NCBI GenBank assembly: GCA_023426425.1
Contig: JAFAAT010000298.1
Coordinates: 1-11,270 of the forward strand
DNA length: 11,270 bases
Direction of reading: 5' to 3'
Source of the DNA: Bacteroidota bacterium
Lineage (GTDB): Bacteria > Bacteroidota > Bacteroidia > Chitinophagales > Chitinophagaceae
Below the pieces are notes generated by a model. The model saw only the letters and a list, made by a program, of their open reading frames with translations. It was not told where the DNA came from and did no database searches. This document shows positions 1-5,608 of the stretch, piece by piece. The position numbers were made by a program, and so were the translations under genes. The first letter of the stretch is position 1; each line of letters opens with the position of its first letter.

Positions 1-1
1 G

Positions 2-754
2 TTTAGGAAGATACTCAGGAAAGCAGACCAGTTTTTTGTGCAGGATGAGGAGTCGGCGGGATTGCTGAAGGAGTTGGGGTTGGCGAGAGATAAGATTGTG
101 GTGACGGGAGATACCAGGTATGACAGAGTTTACCAGATAGCGAGGGCGGCAAGGAGATTTCCGTTGGTGGAGCAGTGGCAGGAGGGGAAGAAGCTTGTAA
201 TCGGGGGTAGCACCTGGCCGGATGATGAGAAGATATTGAGGGAGTGTTTGAAGATGTTTCCGGAGGATTGGAAGCTGGTGGTGGCGCCACATGAGATACA
301 CAGGGGGAGGATCAGACAGGTGATGGAGACCTTTGGGGAGGATGCGGTGCTATATTCGGAGCTGGAGGAAGGGGAAAGAAGCAGCGGGAGGGTGTTGGTG
401 ATAGATAACATGGGTATGTTGTCGGGGATGTACAGGTATGGAAAGGTGGCGTTTGTAGGGGGAGGGTTTCAGTCGGGCGGGATACATAATACGCTGGAGC
501 CCGCGGTGTTTGGCTTGCCAGTATTGTTTGGGCCGGTGTATGAGAAGTTTGTGGATGCGGTGAGGCTGAAGGCGAATGGTTTTGGTTTTCCGGTGGGGAA
601 TGCTGAGGAGGCAGTAGTGGTGTTGGGGAAGTTGATCCCGGATGAGGACGGGCTTGAGAAATTGCAGACGGGGTTGCGGGAATATATGGAGCGGAATGTG
701 GGGGCGACGGAGCGGATTATGGAGCGGCTGAGTGAGGTATTCTTTAAGAGATAG
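2..754 (+). CDS. waaA: 3-deoxy-D-manno-octulosonic acid (Kdo) transferase, C-terminal part
   Basis: WaaA (KdtA) is a membrane-associated GT-B glycosyltransferase on the cytoplasmic face of the inner membrane. It moves Kdo from CMP-Kdo onto lipid IVA and so starts the LPS inner core. The window starts inside the gene: the frame is open from base 2 and gives 250 residues, roughly the C-terminal 60% of a usual 400-430 aa protein. Family hallmarks appear in order: FVQDEES (fragment residues 12-18), GDTRYDR (36-42), GGSTWPDDE (68-76), APHEIHRGR (95-103), and the nucleotide-sugar-binding stretch GGGFQSGGIHNTLEP (153-167) followed by PVLFGP. It ends in TAG at 752-754. The GTG at 38 is an internal codon, since the QDEES motif continues upstream of it. 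The coding strand is strikingly G-rich and C-poor. The kdnA/kdnB pair follows, so this transferase may have to accept CMP-Kdo8N (inference). Confidence 0.92.
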   Translation, partial: FRKILRKADQFFVQDEESAGLLKELGLARDKIVVTGDTRYDRVYQIARAARRFPLVEQWQEGKKLVIGGSTWPDDEKILRECLKMFPEDWKLVVAPHEIHRGRIRQVMETFGEDAVLYSELEEGERSSGRVLVIDNMGMLSGMYRYGKVAFVGGGFQSGGIHNTLEPAVFGLPVLFGPVYEKFVDAVRLKANGFGFPVGNAEEAVVVLGKLIPDEDGLEKLQTGLREYMERNVGATERIMERLSEVFFKR

Positions 755-787
755 CGGGATTTACTGTTTGTTTTGTTGTGGGTGGCC

Positions 788-821
788 GGTCACTCTGTGG
801 TGCCTGTAGGCATTAGTGACC
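788..821 (+). terminator. nested hairpin between waaA and kdnA, possible terminator or operator
   Basis: GGTCACT at 788-794 pairs with AGTGACC at 815-821. Inside the 20-base loop TGCC (801-804) pairs with GGCA (809-812), giving a two-tier stem-loop. No clean T-tract follows, so a classic intrinsic terminator is not certain. It lies just upstream of the TACTTTTG box at 833, overlapping where a -33 element would be expected, so it could end waaA transcription or act as a protein-binding site. It is visible in sequence only; the function is inferred. Confidence 0.4.
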
Positions 822-832
822 ACTACATTTCC

Positions 833-840
833 TACTTTTG
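833..840 (+). promoter_or_regulatory. Bacteroidota -7 promoter box TACTTTTG upstream of kdnA
   Basis: TACTTTTG matches the Bacteroidota sigma-A -7 consensus TAnnTTTG exactly and lies 18 bases before the ATG at 859. No clear -33 TTG element is seen about 20 bases upstream. If this box is used, transcription starts a few bases after it. The in-frame TTG at 838 then lies inside the promoter and cannot start translation, which favours the ATG at 859. The leader would be very short. Confidence 0.5.
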
Positions 841-858
841 CCCCCTAAACATTTATCC

Positions 859-2067
859 ATGCCAGGAACAGAACTATTTGGCGCAGAAGAGCGTAAAGAG
901 GTCAATGATGTACTAGAGACCGGAATCCTTTTTCGTTATGGACATGATGCACAACGCAATGGTCATTGGAAGGCGAAAGAGTTTGAGGAGGAGGTGAAGA
1001 AGATTACCGGGGCGAAGTATGCGCATGCGATGAGCAGTGGTTCGACTGCGGTGGCTACAGCGCTGGCTGCGGCGGGAATTGGTGCGGGTGATGAAGTGAT
1101 AGTTCCCCCATTTACTTTCATTGCAACCATAGAGGCTGTGTTGTTTGTGGGTGCGCTGCCTGTGTTTGCAGAGATAGATGAAACGCTGTGTTTGAGTGCG
1201 GAGGGGATCAGGAAGGCGATTACTCCGAAGACTAAGGGAATTTGCCTGGTGCATATGTGTGGCGGTATGGCAGACATGGACGCTATTATGGAGATAGTGA
1301 GGGAGAAGAATTTGATATTAGTAGAAGATGCCGGTCAGGCGTTTGCCGCATCCTACAAGGGGACGAGTACCGGATTGTTTGGCAAAGCAGGAAGTTATTC
1401 TTTTGACTTCTTTAAGATAGCAACGGCAGGAGAAGGAGGTGTGATGGTGACTAACGATGAAGCTACTTATAAAGTTGCGGACTGTTATTCTGACCATGGG
1501 CATAATCATGAAGGAAATAACCGTGGGATGGAGCAGCACCCGGTGCTTGGGTTTAACTATAGAATTGGAGAGTTGAATGCTGCGGTAGGGCTTGCTCAGA
1601 CCAGGAAAGTGCCGATGATCAGGGAGACTAACAGGAAGTATAAGAAGATGCTTACTGAAGCACTTTCAAAGACTGAAGGCATTTCCTTTGCAATGCTGGC
1701 TGATCCGGAAGGCGATTCTGCGACCTTCCTGAATATAATGTTACCGGATGCTGATGCGGCAAAGCGTACGGTTGAGGAGTTTAACAAAGCAGGTGTGAGT
1801 GGGTTTAACTACTGGTACACCAACATGTATCACTTCATCAATCAGTGGGACCATCTGAAGAATATGAAGACTGCGTCGAAACTGGCGGTTGAAGTATTGG
1901 GCGCGCCCCAGGACTACAACAACCTAGAGCTGCCTAAGTCGCAGGAAGTGGTGGGAAGGTTGATTTCATTTGGAATACGATGTACCTGGACTGAGGAAGA
2001 AGTGAATCAGCTGGCTGGGAAGATAAGTGAGTGTGTGAAGCGGGCGATGAGTGTGGTGAATGCGTGA
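859..2067 (+). CDS. kdnA: PLP-dependent 8-amino-3,8-dideoxy-octulosonate (Kdo8N) aminotransferase, KdnA-like
   Basis: This is a DegT/DnrJ/EryC1/StrS-family sugar aminotransferase (fold-type I, PLP) of 402 residues. From the ATG the N-terminus reads MPGTELFGAEE, the form I recall for KdnA of Shewanella oneidensis. KdnA uses L-glutamate to aminate the C8 aldehyde of oxidised Kdo, giving Kdo8N in the cytoplasm. Visible PLP features are SSGST (59-63) for phosphate, VEDAGQA with D157 for the pyridine nitrogen, and FDFFKIAT with K186 as the Schiff-base lysine. KdnA-like stretches follow: SDHGHNH, GFNYRIGELNAA and DPEGDSATFL. An upstream TTG at 838 would add seven residues but lies in the promoter box. 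The KdnB-like dehydrogenase gene follows after 49 bases on the same strand, which makes the specific call much safer than a generic sugar aminotransferase. The alternative is another ketosugar aminotransferase of the same family. Confidence 0.85.
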   Translation: MPGTELFGAEERKEVNDVLETGILFRYGHDAQRNGHWKAKEFEEEVKKITGAKYAHAMSSGSTAVATALAAAGIGAGDEVIVPPFTFIATIEAVLFVGALPVFAEIDETLCLSAEGIRKAITPKTKGICLVHMCGGMADMDAIMEIVREKNLILVEDAGQAFAASYKGTSTGLFGKAGSYSFDFFKIATAGEGGVMVTNDEATYKVADCYSDHGHNHEGNNRGMEQHPVLGFNYRIGELNAAVGLAQTRKVPMIRETNRKYKKMLTEALSKTEGISFAMLADPEGDSATFLNIMLPDADAAKRTVEEFNKAGVSGFNYWYTNMYHFINQWDHLKNMKTASKLAVEVLGAPQDYNNLELPKSQEVVGRLISFGIRCTWTEEEVNQLAGKISECVKRAMSVVNA

Positions 2068-2116
2068 GGAGAAGTAGCATGGCGCGAACTAAAGATTTAT
2101 AGTCTAAATATTATCT

Positions 2117-3196
2117 GTGCACAAGAACTTTAAGAACATTGAGAAAGTCTGCTACGGGCGTGGCAGCTTTGGTATTATGGACAGCATACTGGAGCCTGTC
2201 CGCAAAGAGAACAACCATTTCTTTTTATTTATTGTCGATCATTATTTCCATGGGAAGGATCTGGTGGAGCGCATACCAGCGCGGCCTGAGGATGTGGTTC
2301 ATTTTATAGATGTGGATCCTTCGGAGCCGACTACGGAGCAGATTGATGCGCTGAGGGATGAGATACTTGCTTCTAAGGGACTGCCTTCTGGTGTTGTGGG
2401 TATAGGCGGAGGAAGCATCATGGACATTGCGAAAGCGATCTCATTGATGTTTACGAACGAAGGGTCTTCGTGTTTGTACCAGGGGTTGAACCTGGTGAAG
2501 AAGCCGGGTATTTATCATCTTGGTGTGCCTACGATTTCGGGGACTGGAGCGGAAGTGTCGATGACTGCGGTGCTTACGGGTCCGGAGAAGAAGCTGGGGC
2601 TGAAATGTGACTGGACGGTGTTTAACCAGGTGATTCTTGACCCTGAGTTGATTGCATCGGTGCCGAGGGATAAGTGGTTCTATACGGGTATGGATACCTA
2701 TATCCATTGTATAGAATCGGAGAATGGGATGCTGAACAATGCGTTTAGTCATGCATATGCGGAGCAGGCATTGAAACTGTGCAAGGATATTTATCTGGGA
2801 GAAGATGCGGGACAAACGCCGGAGAATGATGATAAGCTAATGGTGGCATCGCTGATGGGAGGTCTGAGTCTGACCTATTCGGAAGTGGGTGTATGTCATG
2901 CTTTGTCTTATGGTCTTTCGAAGATATTGGGTGAGAAGCATTGTTATGCGAATTGCCTGGCTTTCCAGCATCTGGAGGATTATTATCCGGAGGGACTGGT
3001 AGAGTTCAGGGAGATGCTGAAGAAGCATCATATTCAGTTGCCTCAGGGGCTTAGCAAGGGATGGACTGAAGAGCAGATAACTGCGATGGCACAAGTGGCG
3101 TATAACCTGCCGCATATGTGGAACCATGCGATTGGTACGGACTGGAAGGAGAAGATTACGCTCGAGACGATCAAGGACTTGTACAGGAGGATGTAG
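2117..3196 (+). CDS. kdnB: 3-deoxy-octulosonate 8-oxidase (iron-type alcohol dehydrogenase family), KdnB-like
   Basis: A 359-residue group III (iron-containing) alcohol dehydrogenase-fold protein. KdnB oxidises the C8 hydroxyl of Kdo to an aldehyde, the substrate of KdnA. The N-terminal dinucleotide domain has GIGGGSIMD (95-103). The PTISGTGAE segment (138-146) and ILDPEL (173-178) are typical of the family. Candidate metal ligands are all present: D193 and H197 in GMDTYIHCIE, H261 in GVCHALS, H275 in GEKHCYANC. The VGIGGG, GVPTISGTGAE, LDPEL, PRD, FYTGMD and YIHCIE segments match what I recall of Shewanella KdnB better than generic butanol or lactaldehyde dehydrogenases. The start is GTG at 2117. 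A TAA in the same frame at 2105 leaves no ATG choice, and no good Shine-Dalgarno is seen. It is probably co-transcribed with kdnA, 49 bases upstream; the gene order is reversed from the Shewanella kdnB-kdnA order as I remember it. Confidence 0.84.
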   Translation: MHKNFKNIEKVCYGRGSFGIMDSILEPVRKENNHFFLFIVDHYFHGKDLVERIPARPEDVVHFIDVDPSEPTTEQIDALRDEILASKGLPSGVVGIGGGSIMDIAKAISLMFTNEGSSCLYQGLNLVKKPGIYHLGVPTISGTGAEVSMTAVLTGPEKKLGLKCDWTVFNQVILDPELIASVPRDKWFYTGMDTYIHCIESENGMLNNAFSHAYAEQALKLCKDIYLGEDAGQTPENDDKLMVASLMGGLSLTYSEVGVCHALSYGLSKILGEKHCYANCLAFQHLEDYYPEGLVEFREMLKKHHIQLPQGLSKGWTEEQITAMAQVAYNLPHMWNHAIGTDWKEKITLETIKDLYRRM

Positions 3197-3283
3197 ATTG
3201 GATGGCTGAGGTTAGCGTAGAGGCGAATGGTATTCCAGAGGTGTTTATGTAAAACCTGCATACGTCAAGAGAATAACCGGGTG

Positions 3284-3406
3284 ATGCAAAAGAAGGTTAA
3301 GGGTTGTAATTCTGGTAAAGCAATTCTGCTTTTACTACTCAATATTTTACTGGCTGTTCCGGTGGATGCAGCGGTATTGCTTCAGATGTTTCCTGCGGGT
3401 GATTAG
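3284..3406 (+). pseudogene. detached N-terminal segment of the M50-like protease, ended by in-frame TAG
   Basis: An ATG at 3284 opens a 40-codon frame ending in TAG at 3404-3406. The product has a basic head (MQKKVKG) and a hydrophobic run AILLLLLNILLAVP, a plausible first transmembrane helix or signal anchor. The frame is the same as the protease gene that follows; after the stop it continues PSGWI straight into the second hydrophobic segment and HELGH motif. M50-like proteins of this kind commonly have a transmembrane helix before the HExxH helix, so this looks like the missing N-terminus cut off by one nonsense codon. The frame is also open back to an ATG at 3227. Alternatives are a sequencing error, a genuine short membrane peptide, or readthrough. 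Confidence 0.5.
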
Positions 3407-3421
3407 CCTTCAGGATGGATA

Positions 3422-4144
3422 TTGACATTGCTGACGATTGGTGGTATGCTGGCTACACTGGCTGTTCATGAGCTGGGGCATTTGGTATCTGCGCTGGTAC
3501 AGGGATTCAGGTTTGAATTGTTTGTGGTAGGGCCGCTTGGAGTGAAAAGGGAAGAGGGAAAGATAAAGGTGTACCTGAACAAGAATGTGGGATATATGGG
3601 AGGCATTGCTTCGGCGGTTCCTGTGGAAGACAGCAGGAGTAACAGGAGGAAGTTTGCCGTATCGATTATTTCGGGGCCGCTTGCATCTCTTACGTTAGCG
3701 CTGGTGTCTTATATGCTGTATGTGAATGCAGATGCGGGGTTGTTCCGGGCGTTATGGTTTATATTATCTGTGGGAAACGCTGCCATTTTTGTGGCTACGA
3801 CGGTGCCCACCAAGTCGGGTGTATTCTTTACTGACCGCGCACGCTTTCAGCGATTGATGAGCAAGGGAAAAACCGGGGAGATTGAGGAGGCGTTACTTAC
3901 ACTAGTTGCACTAAGTGTGCGTGATGGAGATTGCCGGAATCTTCCTTTGGATAAAGTGAAACTATTGCAGGAGGATAGAGATAAGATGATGCGGTTTTGG
4001 GGGCTTTACTATGAGTATTGTTATTTCAGAGACAATCAGCAGGAGCCTGAGACTGCAGAAGCAAAAGCTGTGGTTATTGCGGCCAAGCATGATGTACCAG
4101 CGTCTGTATGGAAGGCTTTGAAGGTGGAACAGGCGGAGCGGTAG
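3422..4144 (+). CDS. M50-like (site-2-protease-like) membrane zinc metalloprotease, 5' end probably interrupted
   Basis: The protein has the zinc-binding motif HELGH at residues 16-20 (from TTG at 3422) inside a hydrophobic helix, as in M50 intramembrane proteases that cut transmembrane substrates. Further hydrophobic segments lie near 77-100 and 107-126. The stretch TVPTKSGVFFTD (127-138) resembles the second M50 motif, with D138 as possible third zinc ligand, although the usual DG is DR here. The C-terminal 100 residues are soluble and helical. The start is unsatisfying: TTG at 3422 or ATG at 3446 would leave little or nothing before the catalytic helix. The same frame upstream of a TAG at 3404 encodes another hydrophobic segment, so the ancestral start was probably 3284. 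If that stop is real, the gene may be inactive or make a shortened enzyme. It lies 3' of kdnB without an evident own promoter. The substrate is unknown. Confidence 0.68.
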   Translation: MTLLTIGGMLATLAVHELGHLVSALVQGFRFELFVVGPLGVKREEGKIKVYLNKNVGYMGGIASAVPVEDSRSNRRKFAVSIISGPLASLTLALVSYMLYVNADAGLFRALWFILSVGNAAIFVATTVPTKSGVFFTDRARFQRLMSKGKTGEIEEALLTLVALSVRDGDCRNLPLDKVKLLQEDRDKMMRFWGLYYEYCYFRDNQQEPETAEAKAVVIAAKHDVPASVWKALKVEQAER

Positions 4145-4183
4145 GTGGGGTGACCGAAGAAGAAAAAACTCTATTTTCGTCAT

Positions 4184-4600
4184 GTGAAGAAGATGCTTAA
4201 TATTCTGTTGTTGTTAACCTCATTGATAGGTTACCTGGAGTGGGGGACAGATATGCATGCATTTCTTTTTGAGGTGGAATATGAGCTGATCTTTGGTGCG
4301 ATGGGGAATAGAGAAACGATTACTCACCCGTTTGTGCTGGTGCCGTTGGTGGGGCAGGTGCTGTTATTAACTACGCTATTTCAGCGGAGGCCGTCGAAGG
4401 CGTTAACCTATTCAGGAATGGTGAGTATTGGTTTGTTGCTTTCATTTCTGCTGTTTATCGGACTGATGGGTATGAACGTCAGGATTTTGCTAAGTGCGCT
4501 TCCTTATAACGCAGTTGTAGTTTTTATCTTGATTTATTATAGACGATTGAGAAAGACAAATACCGGCAAGGAAAGCCCTGCCGGTATCGGGAATCAGTGA
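4184..4600 (+). CDS. small polytopic membrane protein, function unknown
   Basis: A 138-residue protein with about four hydrophobic segments (near 4-19, 48-66, 76-96 and 100-118) and a basic, polar tail RRLRKTNTGKES. The early motif SLIGYLEWG reminds me of a widespread uncharacterised Bacteroidota membrane family, but I cannot name it. The start is GTG at 4184; an alternative ATG at 4193 removes three residues, and a TGA at 4151 in the same frame bounds the upstream side. It follows the M50-like gene by 39 bases on the same strand, so co-transcription is likely, and a joint role at the membrane is possible but unproven. Its last codons form a strong hairpin. Confidence 0.7.
   Translation: MKKMLNILLLLTSLIGYLEWGTDMHAFLFEVEYELIFGAMGNRETITHPFVLVPLVGQVLLLTTLFQRRPSKALTYSGMVSIGLLLSFLLFIGLMGMNVRILLSALPYNAVVVFILIYYRRLRKTNTGKESPAGIGNQ
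4560..4587. terminator. strong hairpin at the convergent gene junction, probable terminator
   Basis: The arms ATACCGGCAAGG (4560-4571) and CCCTGCCGGTAT (4576-4587) are complementary at 11 of 12 positions, with a four-base AAAG loop. It lies inside the last codons of the upstream + gene and 20 bases before the 3' end of the minus gene, whose stop codon is only 6 bases from that of the + gene. No T-tract follows on either strand. Its place between head-on transcription units suggests a two-way terminator or an mRNA 3'-end stabiliser. Confidence 0.6.
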
Positions 4601-4606
4601 TTGAGA

Positions 4607-5572
4607 CTAAAGCTTGCCATATTTCTTTGCTGCCTTTGCTGCACACTCGTTCATTTCGGCATAGAACCTGTCGGCAAATGCGCCAAAGATGGTACCCATG
4701 CCTTCGAAGTTGGGAGGCTGCAAGCCGGCTTTTTTCTTGTAGCTGGCTACCTCTATAGGCTTCTTAAAGAAGAAACTTCCTGATGCGTAGATCTGCCCTG
4801 AGTAGTAACCTGTGCCAAGTTTCTGACCAATGTATTTCTTATCCTGTTTAGGGATGGGGTTTGGCCCATGCAGGACCATCTTCACTCCGTGGATGTTGAC
4901 ATCTCTTCGGTCGCTTTGAAGTTCTACTGCTATGTTCAGGACCGCATCTACTTCCAGGGCCTTTGCAAGATCGCTGCCCATGGATTCTGCTCTGAGGTAG
5001 TCGTTTGCTGCGGCGATATCGAAAGGACGATAGCCATCGGCAGCTACGGAAATCTTTTTACCACTGTTTTCTATTCCCGATAGGAAGTCGCCGATCTTTG
5101 ACATCTGTGGTTTGAAAGAAGTATAGTAGTACTCCCGTTTTTGAGGTGAATTCAAGTACTCGTTTGGAGTGAGCAGGACAACACCTTGTTTTCTGAAGCT
5201 TTCCTTCAGATCATCAAGTGCTACTTTGAGTATTTCGTTTGCGAGATAGTTTCCACCGGCAGCGGATACGAAATTTGTTTCCGTATAAAGCCAATGTGCG
5301 TGTTCTGACGTGTAGGTACTGCCCAGGTCATAGATGTACATAGTGGCGAGAGCAACAGTATCCGGAAGCTGAGTTTTGTAGAACAACAGTGGGTTTTTTC
5401 CATGCCCGTCGTCGTAGCTTTTTGCCGTTGTAGGCTGACAACCTGCAGGCATCTGAATGTCTTTCATGATGGACTCCCGGCTGTTTTTCTCTACGTAGTC
5501 CTTGATGGTTTTTTGCGCGTGTACGGCGTGGCTCACCGTGATTGCCAGCGCTAATGTTAGTAGCTTGCTCAT
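4607..5572 (-). CDS. secreted protein of unknown family
   Basis: A 321-residue protein with a clear signal peptide: MSKLLTLALAITVSHAVHA with likely signal peptidase I cleavage after A19 before QKT. There is no lipobox cysteine, so export to the periplasm or beyond is expected. The mature part is mixed alpha/beta and rich in Lys, Tyr and Gly, with stretches such as LKESFRKQGVVLLTPNEYL and EVDAVLNIAVELQSD. The latter suggests a periplasmic alpha/beta domain, but I do not recognise the family and assign no function. The ATG at 5572 is preferred over a TTG at 5587 because it places the signal peptide directly at the N-terminus. It lies 36 bases downstream of the T9SS protein gene on the same strand and probably shares its transcript. 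It ends head-on against the + strand membrane protein gene. Confidence 0.75.
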   Translation of the reverse strand: MSKLLTLALAITVSHAVHAQKTIKDYVEKNSRESIMKDIQMPAGCQPTTAKSYDDGHGKNPLLFYKTQLPDTVALATMYIYDLGSTYTSEHAHWLYTETNFVSAAGGNYLANEILKVALDDLKESFRKQGVVLLTPNEYLNSPQKREYYYTSFKPQMSKIGDFLSGIENSGKKISVAADGYRPFDIAAANDYLRAESMGSDLAKALEVDAVLNIAVELQSDRRDVNIHGVKMVLHGPNPIPKQDKKYIGQKLGTGYYSGQIYASGSFFFKKPIEVASYKKKAGLQPPNFEGMGTIFGAFADRFYAEMNECAAKAAKKYGKL

Positions 5573-5608
5573 GGGGTAATTTTTCAAAGTTTGATATAAT
5601 AATACAAA

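Noticed and set aside
15..411. Two open frames on the minus strand opposite waaA
   Set aside because: They are proline- and serine-rich by-products of the G-rich waaA coding strand.
838..858. TTG at 838 as the start of the KdnA-like gene
   Set aside because: It lies inside the exact TAnnTTTG box at 833-840; the ATG at 859 gives the expected MPG-type N-terminus.
2441..3127. Two open frames of about 100-124 codons opposite kdnB
   Set aside because: kdnB is conserved over its whole length, and the opposite frames are Arg/His/Gln-rich with no domain.
2117..3196. Generic butanol or lactaldehyde-type iron alcohol dehydrogenase
   Set aside because: The GVPTISGTGAE and FYTGMD segments and the adjacent KdnA-like gene fit KdnB better; generic activity cannot be fully excluded from sequence alone.
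5573..5587. TTG at 5587 (minus strand) as the start of the secreted unknown protein
   Set aside because: The ATG at 5572 places the basic head and hydrophobic core of the signal peptide at the very N-terminus.
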